Shown here: one piece after another, positions 35,993 through 44,191 of the stretch
Numbering within the stretch: the stretch's first letter is position 1
Layout of the letters: each line of letters starts with the position of its first letter
Assembly (NCBI GenBank): GCA_029263715.1
Contig: JAJUFP010000011.1
Coordinates: 1 to 54,073, forward strand
From: Nitrososphaera sp.
GTDB lineage: Archaea; Thermoproteota; Nitrososphaeria; Nitrososphaerales; Nitrososphaeraceae
Direction of reading: 5' to 3'
Length of the DNA stretch: 54,073 bases
Notes under the pieces: model-generated
What the model saw: only the letters and a program-made list of their open reading frames with translations
The model's database searches: none
Told to the model about the DNA's origin: nothing
Position numbers and translations under genes: made by a program

Positions 35993-36510
35993 AAAAGCCG
36001 CTTGTAGGCATCATAATGGGAAGCGATTCAGACCTTCCAGTCATGAAAGAGGCCGCAGAGTTTCTTGATTCCATGGGTGTTCCAAACGAGGTGACCGTCG
36101 TCTCGGCCCACAGGACGACAAAGAGGATGGTATCGTATGCCCAGGACGCCAAAAAAAGAGGAATACAAGTCATAATAGCAGGAGCCGGCGGGGCCGCGCA
36201 CTTGCCAGGCATGGTAGCAGCCCTTACGCCGCTACCGGTCATTGGTGTTCCCATAAAGACAAAGAGCTTGGACGGCCTTGACTCGCTTTTGTCCATAGCC
36301 CAGATGCCGCCAGGCGTTCCGGTTGCCACGGTGGCCATCAACGGCGGCAAGAATGCCGGGATCCTGGCCTGCCAGATGCTGTCTGTCAAGCACCAGGACG
36401 TTGCAAAAAAGATAGAGAAATTCAAAAAAGAGATGGAAAGTGCAGTCCTTCAAAAAGCAGGCAAGCTTGAAGCCCTTGGCTTTAAGAAATACCTGGAAAG
36501 CATGAAGTAA
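35989..36510 (+). CDS. purE: N5-CAIR mutase, class I PurE
   Basis: 173 residues from a TTG start. Moves the carboxyl group of N5-CAIR to give [44 protein letters not shown] and [20 protein letters not shown] are the class I PurE motifs, with the catalytic His in SAHRT. Presence of purK confirms the N5-CAIR route. Confidence 0.96.
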   Translation: MKKPLVGIIMGSDSDLPVMKEAAEFLDSMGVPNEVTVVSAHRTTKRMVSYAQDAKKRGIQVIIAGAGGAAHLPGMVAALTPLPVIGVPIKTKSLDGLDSLLSIAQMPPGVPVATVAINGGKNAGILACQMLSVKHQDVAKKIEKFKKEMESAVLQKAGKLEALGFKKYLESMK

Positions 36511-36561
36511 CGGCGATTGCCGCAGTAGTGTTTATTTGGCTGCTGTATTCTACCCTTTGAC

Positions 36562-36849
36562 GTGGAGCACGCTCATACCGAAAGTCATTCCAGTTCCCAC
36601 GAAGAGCACGGTCATGAAGAAGGCGAGCCGATAGTCGTCAAGATGCTAAAGCCCAACGAAGTACTTGCAAAGGATCTAAGCGAGTACGGGATCGTGGCCG
36701 AGGCCCTAGAACCGGGTTCCCATCCTCTTGAAGGAAAGCCGTATTACAGCCACAAGTTTGGTCTGAACTCCAAGTTCACCACAAACCGAGGCATGATCAG
36801 AGTCAGCGGCAAGAACTTTGACCTGATCCAGGTCCTCCAGAGGAATTAG
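36562..36849 (+). CDS. His-rich small protein of unknown function
   Basis: 95 residues from a GTG start. A TATA-like TGTTTATTTGG about 25-33 bases upstream supports the start. The first 22 residues contain six His and many Glu (EHAHTESHSSSHEEHGHEEG), a likely metal-binding tail. The rest (VVKMLKPNEVLAKDLSEYGI, FTTNRGMIRVSGKNFDLIQV) looks like a small compact domain. No family recognised. The next gene starts 12 bases after the stop, so the two form an operon. Confidence 0.6.
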   Translation: MEHAHTESHSSSHEEHGHEEGEPIVVKMLKPNEVLAKDLSEYGIVAEALEPGSHPLEGKPYYSHKFGLNSKFTTNRGMIRVSGKNFDLIQVLQRN

Positions 36850-36860
36850 GTGAGACAGAA

Positions 36861-37247
36861 ATGCCGATGCAGGATCCAACACCCATCCCCTACGGAGCGC
36901 TGGATTATTACCAGATCCACTACATCGTCCAGACCGGCGCCATCGATACCGAGCAGTTTCTGGCAAGATGCGAGCCCATCACCAGGGGCCACTTTAGCAA
37001 CAAAAAGGTAGTCGATGTCAAGTGGACCGGTGTAGGCATGCTTGTAGACGTGCTGAAGCAGGATCAGCATCTGACAGAGTTGCTGAAGGAAGTTCTCCTC
37101 CACGAAGGGGAGATAAGGATAGACCCGCTGGATGATCATGTCCGGATCTACGGGCGATGGAACCACGACGAGAACCTCAAGGCAAACCACGCCATGGTAG
37201 AGATAGCAGACATCATAGCAGGTCACATCAAAGCTTTGTCCAAGTAG
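36861..37247 (+). CDS. Unknown 128-residue protein
   Basis: MPMQDPTPIPYGALDYYQIH, then VVDVKWTGVGMLVDVLKQDQ, EGEIRIDPLDDHVRIYGRWN and ANHAMVEIADIIAGHIKALS. A mixed alpha/beta globular protein with no Cys pairs or membrane segments. It follows the His-rich gene with a 12-base gap; both precede the tandem SDR gene but are separated from it by a probable promoter. The function is unknown. Confidence 0.6.
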   Translation: MPMQDPTPIPYGALDYYQIHYIVQTGAIDTEQFLARCEPITRGHFSNKKVVDVKWTGVGMLVDVLKQDQHLTELLKEVLLHEGEIRIDPLDDHVRIYGRWNHDENLKANHAMVEIADIIAGHIKALSK

Positions 37248-37257
37248 GCCATCTCGT

Positions 37258-37269
37258 TAGCTTTAATAG
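37258..37269 (+). promoter_or_regulatory. Probable TATA box of the tandem SDR gene
   Basis: TAGCTTTAATAG lies 34-45 bases before the TTG start at 37303, predicting transcription from about 37293 with a very short leader. Position-based inference. Confidence 0.4.
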
Positions 37270-37302
37270 TCCTAGAGGCTTGCCAAACTCCCTGAATACC
37301 GA

Positions 37303-39093
37303 TTGAGTAATTTGAAATTTGAGGGTAAAACCGTTGTAGTTACTGGAAGTGGGACAGGCATTGGCCAGGCCATTGCCAAGAAATTTGCTGAAAACGGCGC
37401 CAACATCGCCATCATGGGAAGAAGAAAAGAGCCGCTGGACCAGACGGCCAAGATCCTCAACGACATCATCAAGGCCGCAGGTTCTTCTGGCAGGGTTGCA
37501 ACCTTCCCAGGAGTCGATGTCTCCGACGAGGCGGGCATCAACTCGATGTTTGAGGGTATCAAGAGCCAGTTTGGCAAGGCAGACATCATCGTCAACAACG
37601 CCGGGGTCTCCGGCCCGGTCAAGACTTTTACCAACGCCAGCGTCCAGGAATTCCGAGAGTGTGTGGCCATCCACCTTACCGGCACCTTCTGGACCACCGC
37701 CAGCGGGCTCAAGGCCATGGATAAGGGCGGCAAGATAATCACGATCTCCACGTTCTTCTCCGAGGAAAACCGGTACGAGCAGAGGCCGTACCGGTTCAGA
37801 ACGCCGTACACGGCTTCGCAGGGTGCCAAGAACCGGCTTGCCGAGGCCCTTGCCTGGGAGCTGGCAGAGCGTGGCATCAGGTCCATAGCCACCAACCCCG
37901 GTCCTGTTCACTCGGACAGAATCTACAAGACCGTTTATCCAAAGGCGGCGGCAGAGTTTCTCCGGGTGGGCGGATACCCCGGCCTTGCATCCACAGAGAT
38001 CGAGGTCGTGACGGCAAAGGCGCTGCCGTACCTTGGCGATGCAGAAGACGTTGTGGCCAAGGCGGTAAGAGAGACGGCAGCCGAGATAGCCAAGAGGAGG
38101 GGCCAGCAAGACGAAGAAACCGTCAAGAAACTATCCGAGGTCGTTGCCGGGGCTCTGGCCAAGATGCAAGAGATTGCAGAAAAGATACAGGGCAACACCA
38201 GCAAGATGATAGTCGACAGCGAGTTTCTGACCCAGGATGAAGTGGCCGAGATGGTTATGAACCTGTCCGACGAAAAGATAAGCAAGCTCATCAACGGCCG
38301 CGTGATTCCAAACGACAGGGTGTTTTATCCCGTCAAGCCGATAATAGGCACAGCCGTCGACAACTCTGATCCGCAGCTTGCCGGAAAGGTGATAGTTATG
38401 ACCCTGACATCCTCTGCACAGAAGGATATCGACAGGGTCAAAAAGATTGCCCAGATGGCGCAGTCGGCAGGCGCAAAGCAGGTGATAATACTAACAAACA
38501 ACTTTAACGACCTGCCGCAGTTCAAGGAGTTCCACAGCCACGCCATTAACCTGCTGGACGAGGACAGGGTGAGGGGGATCTTTAACGTTGCCAGGACCAA
38601 CTTTGGCGAGATAGGCTCTGTGATACACTTTACCGGCGACTACGACTACAACACTGCCTTTAGCACCATGTCCAGAAAGCAGTGGGACGATCTGGTGGAC
38701 AACTTTATCTACACTCCGGGCCTCATAGTCAGAGAAGCCGTCAACGCCATGGCCTCGCCGGGTGCGGTAGAGGAGCCATCCAAGTACAAGGGCTCCAAGG
38801 GCACCGTAGTCATTGTCGGCCCAGATGCGCCGGTCGGCAAAAAGATCTCTGGCGTTCTGCGGGCAAGGGCCGACGTTTTCAGGGGAGCCCTGAGGCCGTA
38901 CACTGCCACCGTGAACCAGGAGCTGGGAGACGTCCTTGGCTCGTCCATCAAGCTGCACCTGGTGCTGGCTGGAAACAGCGAGGGAGCCGAGCCAAACGCA
39001 GAAAGACTGCACAGTTCGGTGCTGAACCTGGCGGCCGGCGCTTGTCTGAAGCGCAATGAAGCCATATTCTACATCGATGAAGCAAGGGCCTAG
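37303..39093 (+). CDS. Tandem short-chain dehydrogenase/reductase protein, related to the N-terminal half of malonyl-CoA reductase
   Basis: 596 residues from a TTG start. The first SDR domain (1-260) has the dinucleotide motif VTGSGTGIGQAIAKKF, the NNAG turn (IVNNAGVSGPVKTF), IITISTFFSEENRYEQRPYR and GIRSIATNPGPVHSDRIYKT. The usual YxxxK reads Y-T-A-S-Q, so the catalytic Lys is Gln. A linker of about 90 helical residues leads to a second, degenerate Rossmann-like half (GKVIVMTLTSSAQKDIDRVK). Single SDRs are about 250 residues. This architecture and several blocks resemble, from memory, the N-terminal half of bifunctional malonyl-CoA reductase, which reduces malonate semialdehyde. A role in 3-hydroxypropionate/4-hydroxybutyrate carbon fixation is therefore possible, not shown. 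Confidence 0.8.
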   Translation: MSNLKFEGKTVVVTGSGTGIGQAIAKKFAENGANIAIMGRRKEPLDQTAKILNDIIKAAGSSGRVATFPGVDVSDEAGINSMFEGIKSQFGKADIIVNNAGVSGPVKTFTNASVQEFRECVAIHLTGTFWTTASGLKAMDKGGKIITISTFFSEENRYEQRPYRFRTPYTASQGAKNRLAEALAWELAERGIRSIATNPGPVHSDRIYKTVYPKAAAEFLRVGGYPGLASTEIEVVTAKALPYLGDAEDVVAKAVRETAAEIAKRRGQQDEETVKKLSEVVAGALAKMQEIAEKIQGNTSKMIVDSEFLTQDEVAEMVMNLSDEKISKLINGRVIPNDRVFYPVKPIIGTAVDNSDPQLAGKVIVMTLTSSAQKDIDRVKKIAQMAQSAGAKQVIILTNNFNDLPQFKEFHSHAINLLDEDRVRGIFNVARTNFGEIGSVIHFTGDYDYNTAFSTMSRKQWDDLVDNFIYTPGLIVREAVNAMASPGAVEEPSKYKGSKGTVVIVGPDAPVGKKISGVLRARADVFRGALRPYTATVNQELGDVLGSSIKLHLVLAGNSEGAEPNAERLHSSVLNLAAGACLKRNEAIFYIDEARA

Positions 39094-39154
39094 CCCCACT
39101 TCCAATTCTTTTTCAATACTACCAATCTTTTCAGCTGAATTATCGCCGGCCAAT

Positions 39155-39925
39155 TCATCTTGCTGAAAACCAGTCTGCAATGAACTTGACGGCCACGGCA
39201 ATAAGCACGATCCCAAGCATGCGCTGCAGGAGCACGTCCTTTACAGAGCGAGACCACTTGGCACCGATCTGTGCGCCCACAAACGCCCCGCCGGCCAGGG
39301 CCAGCGCGTAGACATAGTCGGGGTGCCCCAGTGCGGCGTGGGTAAAGACTCCGGTCAGCGATGTTATCAGCAACGTCAGCTGCGATGTGGGGGCCGCGCG
39401 GTGCATCGTCATTCCAAGGGCCAGCAGCATCATCGGGACAAAGATGATGCCGCCTCCTACGCCAAACAGGCTGGATATTATTCCGGCCGCAAAGGTGCTT
39501 CCGTAGACTGCCGCACGGAAGGCAGGTCTGCCATTTGGCTGGCTTTTTTCTTTGAGTATGGAATTTCGGTAGACGATGTAAATCCCGACCAGTATCAGAA
39601 GGATACCAAAGTACAGCTTGAAATCCGGTGCAGAGATTGAGCCTGATATGAACGCGCCAAGTATGGCCCCCGGTATGGCAAAGGCTGCCATTTCTAGGCC
39701 GGTGCGGTAGTCGATTCGCTTCTGCCTTGAGTACGCCATGGTGGACGAGACGCTGGTCGATGTTACAGCAAAGAGGCTAGTGCTGGCTATCTGCTGGGGC
39801 GGCAGCCCGATGAACGTGAGGGCCGGTACCATGATGATGCCACCTCCCACGCCGAGCACCGAGCCCAGGGTGCCGGCTCCAAGTCCGACAGCGATGAGTA
39901 TGACAGTGGTGAGGATATCAAGCAA
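39155..39925 (-). CDS. TauE/SafE family membrane permease
   Basis: 256 residues, about eight membrane helices. The two halves repeat the family motif: LGVGGGIIMVPALTFIGLPP near 25 and FGVGGGIIFVPMMLLALGMT near 160, both followed by a Thr/Ser-rich helix (TSLFAVTSTSVSSTMAY; TSQLTLLITSLTGVF). The family exports or imports sulfite, sulfonates or other small anions; the substrate cannot be assigned. It is transcribed away from the SIMPL gene region and converges with the SDR gene. Confidence 0.88.
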   Translation of the reverse strand: MLDILTTVILIAVGLGAGTLGSVLGVGGGIIMVPALTFIGLPPQQIASTSLFAVTSTSVSSTMAYSRQKRIDYRTGLEMAAFAIPGAILGAFISGSISAPDFKLYFGILLILVGIYIVYRNSILKEKSQPNGRPAFRAAVYGSTFAAGIISSLFGVGGGIIFVPMMLLALGMTMHRAAPTSQLTLLITSLTGVFTHAALGHPDYVYALALAGGAFVGAQIGAKWSRSVKDVLLQRMLGIVLIAVAVKFIADWFSAR

Positions 39926-40007
39926 CCGACTGACACGTTTCCCTTCTAGGCCATGTCTTAAAACGTGAATGCCTTAAAACTTTAATGCTTTAACTGCCTC
40001 ACGGCAC

Positions 40008-40014
40008 AAAAAAA
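40008..40014 (-). terminator. Oligo-T terminator after the SIMPL-domain gene
   Basis: A run of seven T on the minus strand starts 13 bases past the stop of the SIMPL gene, preceded by a C/T-rich stretch. Typical archaeal terminator. Confidence 0.5.
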
Positions 40015-40026
40015 GAGAGGGCGGGA

Positions 40027-41154
40027 CTACCTTGAGATCTCGAACTCCACTACCGCGCTTACAGACACATCAGTAAAGCCAGGGTTATAGAAGCCCGGAG
40101 ACTGCATGAAATTTACCCCGCGATAGTAGATAGGGTAGCTGCCGTAGTACGGGTTGTAGCCGCTCTGCCCGACGATCTCTATGCTCTTTATCGACCTTAC
40201 ATGAGCGCCCAGAGATTCTGCGATCTCGCTGGCTCGGCTTTCAGCATTGCTGATGGCGTTTTGTGTCAGCTCTTTTCTGGCTTGTTCAATCTGTGCATCA
40301 GATATGGTTGTGGTAATGTTGTCTATGTTGCCATTTTCTTTCTGGATGGCGTCTTTGACAGCTTCTAGGTTTTCAGCACTGGTCTTTACCAGAATCTGCG
40401 TGTATGTTTGGTATGAAGAGTACTGTGGATACCCATAGTACTGCGGGTTTACGTAAAAGTTTGTCTGCTGTATGTCGCTTTCAGAGATTCCTGCTTCCTT
40501 TAGGATCCCCACCAGCTTTTTGTATTTGCCGACGTATTCATCAAGTGTTTCCTTGAGCTTGGCAGGCTGTGTGCTGAGGTTTACCCCAATTATCAGTGGC
40601 TTTTGCTCAGATTCTGTTTCTGGCGGCAAAGTTCCGTCTGGTTGCATAACGCCGCTTGCTTCTAGCAGCCTGGCTGAATATATCGGGTCCAGGTAGACGC
40701 TCTCAAATCCATACCCTTCTTCGACGAGCTTGCTGACCAGTGGCGAGAGGCTGTCAACACTGGTGTGAACTGCTATGGTAGAGTAGATGCTAAATGTGAC
40801 ATCGCTTGGATACTGGCCCGGTCCACTGTAAAACGGATTGAGGTACTTTTGGCCTACGGTCACCGTCGTGTCTTCTGAGACGGCCGTTACAGCCTCTGTT
40901 ATCTGGGCAATGTATTCTTCCTGTTCCGCCAATGCCTGTATTGCATCTGGTTGTGGCTGGGATTGTCTTGAGACGCTGAACATGACCTGGTCTGGTGTGA
41001 TAGACATGCTTGCATCACCAGTCACCTTGATGGTAGAGCCTGCAGCGACGCTTGCCTGGGCAGACGCTTCTTGAAGGCCCACCTTGCCTGCTGTAAGCAT
41101 CGGCACAGCAACAGCAGCTATAGCCAATATTGCTGCAAATGCCGCTGCCTGCAT
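40027..41154 (-). CDS. Exported SIMPL-domain (DUF541) protein
   Basis: 375 residues with a signal-like N-terminus (AAFAAILAIAAVAVPMLTAG). The mature part begins IKVTGDASMSITPDQVMFSV, as in SIMPL proteins, and has ARKELTQNAISNAESRASEI and AESLGAHVRSIKSIEIVGQS, the typical C-terminal family block. The middle holds an insertion rich in Tyr, Pro and Gln (NPQYYGYPQYSSYQTYTQI). SIMPL proteins lie in the cell envelope; their function is poorly known. The start may lie a few codons upstream of ATG 41154, since no basic residue precedes the hydrophobic stretch. Confidence 0.85.
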   Translation of the reverse strand: MQAAAFAAILAIAAVAVPMLTAGKVGLQEASAQASVAAGSTIKVTGDASMSITPDQVMFSVSRQSQPQPDAIQALAEQEEYIAQITEAVTAVSEDTTVTVGQKYLNPFYSGPGQYPSDVTFSIYSTIAVHTSVDSLSPLVSKLVEEGYGFESVYLDPIYSARLLEASGVMQPDGTLPPETESEQKPLIIGVNLSTQPAKLKETLDEYVGKYKKLVGILKEAGISESDIQQTNFYVNPQYYGYPQYSSYQTYTQILVKTSAENLEAVKDAIQKENGNIDNITTTISDAQIEQARKELTQNAISNAESRASEIAESLGAHVRSIKSIEIVGQSGYNPYYGSYPIYYRGVNFMQSPGFYNPGFTDVSVSAVVEFEISR

Positions 41155-41335
41155 CTTGTTGCCTTTACTATTTTTCAGAATATCCTTTCACCTTGCTGTT
41201 TGGACTGACATTGGCAAATACTTAAGATTTTGCCAAAACGAAGTCAATGATTACCAGATGCTTCAAGCCGTCACTTTTGAAACTGGATTGGACAAAATCT
41301 TAAATGCTGTGCATCAATTAGAACAGTCGGACAGG

Positions 41336-42544
41336 ATGAGGATTTCTTTTTCTGCATTCTTTGCAATGATATTGATTTCAGCTCTTGGATTGGCAGAGGC
41401 ATCTGCCAGCTCTTCTGCAACCATCATGAAGATAATTATTCCTCAGGGCGCATCTGTCCAAGGAAATCTTGCCTATGCACCCGTCAACGCCATGGTACCT
41501 GCTGGAAGCCTGATAATCTGGGAGAACTTTGATTCGGTTCCTCACACAGCTACCTCTGGAATCGGGCCGGAGGATGCAAATGCTGGAAGGCTTTTTGATT
41601 CTGGAATAATGAATTCCAGGCAGCGATTTCAAATGTCAACCATCGGTCTTGACCCCGGAGTCTATGACTACTTTTGCGTACTCCACCCGTACATGCTGGG
41701 AAGATTTACAATAGTAGAATCGGTAAATGAGCAGAAAACATTCCCGCTTACTATAAACGGCAGTACTTACGACATTGAATATTCTATCACTGGCGGCCAG
41801 TTGATTGGCCTTGCATCCGACAGGGATGCGGCAACCATTACAGCGGTTATTTATTCAACAGACGAGGGAAACCTCAAGATAAAACTTCCAACCGATGTAA
41901 TTCGTGAATACCTAGCATTTGGAGGCAATGCCGTTGAATTCTCAGTCTTTACCGACGGCGTACCTGCTGATGTTGAAGACATAGTTATCACAGAAGACAA
42001 TAGCACGCTTTCAATTAACTTTGAAAAAGGTACAGAGATAATCGACATAGTCTTGCCGCAAACGCTTCCCGGCTTGTGGAAGACTGAACAGTTCATAATA
42101 GACGGCGAAGCTTATCCAATAAGATACGCGATTACCTCTGGCCAGGTTGAGAGCATGTTTGTGGATCTGCCTGCCAGAGCCCTCATGGTTACAGTGAATT
42201 CAAGTGAAGCAGGCCAACTGACTGTGGAACTTCCAAGAAACATAATTGATTCTAGACAAGACAATAATGTTGACGTACGATATCAAGTCTTTGTGGGAAG
42301 GTTGACAGAGAATGAAGGAGTCATGCCTGCCACATTTCAGGAAATAGAGAAAACAGACCAGAAAAGAGTACTGATCATCGATTATCCGGGAGACAGCCAA
42401 TATCCATCCCTTATCGTGATAGATGGTACACACGTTATTCCAGAGTTTGCTTCGCTTGCTGTACCGGTGATGTGGGCATCAATCGTCGGCACCATAATAG
42501 CTGCAAAACGTTTTGCATCAAACAAAAATCAGAATGGATTTTGA
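41336..42544 (+). CDS. Surface cupredoxin with C-terminal PEF-type anchor
   Basis: 402 residues from ATG 41336 (MRISFSAFFAMILISALGLA, a signal peptide); a TATA-like TCTTAAATGC lies about 30-40 bases before it. Residues about 35-135 are a plastocyanin-like domain with type I copper ligands in SVPHTATSG and YDYFCVLHPYMLGRF (His, Cys, His, Met). Two similar beta-rich repeats follow (TINGSTYDIEYSITGGQL; IIDGEAYPIRYAITSGQV). The end, HVIPEFASLAVPVMWASIVG plus a basic tail, resembles the archaeal PEFG-CTERM surface sorting signal, with Ala for Gly. It is probably an extracellular electron carrier or copper-binding surface protein. Confidence 0.85.
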   Translation: MRISFSAFFAMILISALGLAEASASSSATIMKIIIPQGASVQGNLAYAPVNAMVPAGSLIIWENFDSVPHTATSGIGPEDANAGRLFDSGIMNSRQRFQMSTIGLDPGVYDYFCVLHPYMLGRFTIVESVNEQKTFPLTINGSTYDIEYSITGGQLIGLASDRDAATITAVIYSTDEGNLKIKLPTDVIREYLAFGGNAVEFSVFTDGVPADVEDIVITEDNSTLSINFEKGTEIIDIVLPQTLPGLWKTEQFIIDGEAYPIRYAITSGQVESMFVDLPARALMVTVNSSEAGQLTVELPRNIIDSRQDNNVDVRYQVFVGRLTENEGVMPATFQEIEKTDQKRVLIIDYPGDSQYPSLIVIDGTHVIPEFASLAVPVMWASIVGTIIAAKRFASNKNQNGF

Positions 42545-42607
42545 ATGCCCAGTCGGCTGTGCAGTAAATGTATTAGCGAAAAAGGGGGGCGTTGCAGCCC
42601 AAGCCCA

Positions 42608-42823
42608 TCATGACTTGCAGAACGGATCATTGGCTTGCTCCGCGGTTATCCATCCCCTACCGTAGCAGCAGAGGCACTTTTCCTCCACACGCCGTGGTAT
42701 CGAAATGCAAGAAGGGTTGGAGCTATCCGGTGAGCATTGGACGGCGCCGGTCCCAAGGCATGAAGGGCACCTAATAATTTTAGAGGGTGCAACGCCTTTG
42801 TTTTCTGGAACTACCGTCGACAT
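42608..42823 (-). CDS. DnaJ-like zinc-finger protein
   Basis: 71 residues with IIRCPSCLGTGAVQCSP and KCLCCYGRGWI, two CxxCxGxG-type half-sites like those of the DnaJ central zinc domain. It lacks a J domain and so is not a co-chaperone by itself. Similar short proteins occur in this lineage. The gene is isolated, 64 bases past the cupredoxin stop and convergent with it. Confidence 0.6.
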   Translation of the reverse strand: MSTVVPENKGVAPSKIIRCPSCLGTGAVQCSPDSSNPSCISIPRRVEEKCLCCYGRGWITAEQANDPFCKS

Positions 42824-42994
42824 GCTATGTTAATTACGTCGATCGCCGATATAAGCATGATATCCGTTTGTTTTGCCACGCATGAGCGCAGCGATTCACA
42901 ACATCATTGACCAATAAACGTCGGTAGTTATTTTTAACTTGTAACCTGACGCGCATTATTATTTATACATAGCCTGAAAAATGATGAAGGACTT

Positions 42995-43228
42995 ATGGTG
43001 TGTAAAGGGATCTGTGAAAGGCATAAAGCGGTAAAACCCCTGCCAACCGTGAGTAGGTATCTTATAGGCCAAAAGAGATGCCAGATGTGCTGCCAGTTCA
43101 TCATCTGGGATGGAATCTGGTGCCCCTGCTGCGGCATGAGACTTAGGGAACGCCCAAGAAGCGCAAGCGACAGAAGGAGACTCAGGTCGCAGAAAGCATT
43201 CAACGAGAACCTGCTTGTTCTTCAATAG
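42995..43228 (+). CDS. Cys-rich zinc-finger protein of a lineage-typical family
   Basis: 77 residues: MVCKGICERHKAVKPLPTVS, RYLIGQKRCQMCCQFIIWDG and IWCPCCGMRLRERPRSASDR. From memory, several paralogues with CKGIC, QKRCQxC and WCPCCGxRLR occur in each Nitrososphaerota genome. They are probably nucleic-acid- or protein-binding zinc fingers, function unknown. A TATA-like TATTTATACATA (about 42960-42970) lies 25-35 bases before the ATG. Confidence 0.8.
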   Translation: MVCKGICERHKAVKPLPTVSRYLIGQKRCQMCCQFIIWDGIWCPCCGMRLRERPRSASDRRRLRSQKAFNENLLVLQ

Positions 43229-43255
43229 GTTTGTGTCAGGATTGCTGAAGGCATC

Positions 43256-43279
43256 AGGGGGCACTCTAAGAACCCCCCT
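43256..43279 (+). terminator. Possible hairpin after the zinc-finger gene
   Basis: AGGGGG (43256-43261) pairs with CCCCCT (43274-43279) across a 12-base loop, 28 bases past the stop. It is not followed by an oligo-T run, so termination or RNA stability is only a suggestion. Confidence 0.35.
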
Positions 43280-43319
43280 AGAATTAGTTTAAATCTGTGC
43301 CGATGGTATCTGCGACAAT

Positions 43320-43688
43320 TTGAGCAAGCAAAAAGAGATAGCAATTTCATTTTCCGAGAAAGAGATCGCTCCCAACCAGGAGCTGCACGGCCTGGTGACA
43401 ATAAACTATGCCGGGCGGTTTGACAGCGTTGTGATAAACTCGCAGATCGAAAAGTCAAGCGATGTTTTTACCTACAGCCTGCTTAACGGCAAAAAAATAA
43501 ACCACCCATACGCCCGGCTTTCCATCTTCAAGGCAGAGCTTGGCGGCAGGACCAACGTTGAATTCGTCGCAAGCACAAAGCACGTTCCTGCCGGCGACTT
43601 TTCAAACGTCAAGTTCAGGGCAGCCCTCATTCAGGAGCACAAGGAAATATTCAGCGATGTGGTTTTCATAAAAGTAGTGAAGGGTTAG
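43320..43688 (+). CDS. Unknown beta-rich 122-residue protein
   Basis: TTG start with TTTAAATCTG about 25-30 bases upstream. It is beta-rich: EIAISFSEKEIAPNQELHGL, VTINYAGRFDSVVINSQIEK, RTNVEFVASTKHVPAGDFSN and IFSDVVFIKVVKG. The alternation resembles arrestin- or Ig-like sandwich folds, but the assignment is weak. No signal peptide. It converges with the cupredoxin gene of complex III with a 4-base overlap. Confidence 0.6.
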   Translation: MSKQKEIAISFSEKEIAPNQELHGLVTINYAGRFDSVVINSQIEKSSDVFTYSLLNGKKINHPYARLSIFKAELGGRTNVEFVASTKHVPAGDFSNVKFRAALIQEHKEIFSDVVFIKVVKG

Positions 43689-44152
43689 GCAAAGTTCTCC
43701 ACTATCACGACCTTGCCCTTCATCCAGGGGTGCGGCTCACAGTGGTAGGGGTATTCGCCCACCTTTGTGAAGACGAATTCAAACTCCTCTCCTGGCATTA
43801 CAAAGCCGCCTTCTTCGTTAGCTAGCGAGTCAAACTTGCCGTTGATGATGTCCACGTAGCCGTCGTCTGATGTAACGGTGTGCGGGACAGAGTCCTTGTT
43901 GGTCCATATCACCCTGTTGGATATTTCAATGGTACCGCGGGCTTCAGCAGGGACAAAGTTTTTCACCTGTGACGGGATGGCTGAACCCTCTACAATATCA
44001 ACGTGTGTAGATTCTGGCGGCTCGAGGATCTCCTCTTTGAGCTGTGGTTTTGCATTGGCCTGCGGAACATAGACGAACTGATAGTAACCGATGCTAACGG
44101 CAACTGCAACTACAAAGGTTATGAGACTGATTCCGCCGGCGTGGTTTACCAT
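43685..44152 (-). CDS. Membrane-anchored cupredoxin next to cytochrome b
   Basis: 155 residues. The N-terminal anchor (GGISLITFVVAVAVSIGYYQ) is followed by a plastocyanin-like domain. The copper ligands are His in DSVPHTVTSDDGYV, Cys and His in YPYHCEPHPWMKGK, and Met in the same segment. It lies 39 bases after cytochrome b on the same strand and is probably part of, or the electron acceptor for, the bc1-type complex. In ammonia oxidisers blue copper proteins replace cytochrome c as carriers. Confidence 0.9.
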   Translation of the reverse strand: MVNHAGGISLITFVVAVAVSIGYYQFVYVPQANAKPQLKEEILEPPESTHVDIVEGSAIPSQVKNFVPAEARGTIEISNRVIWTNKDSVPHTVTSDDGYVDIINGKFDSLANEEGGFVMPGEEFEFVFTKVGEYPYHCEPHPWMKGKVVIVENFA

Positions 44153-44191
44153 TCGATCATCATGCCCTCATTTTTCAAATATAAAGTTATG

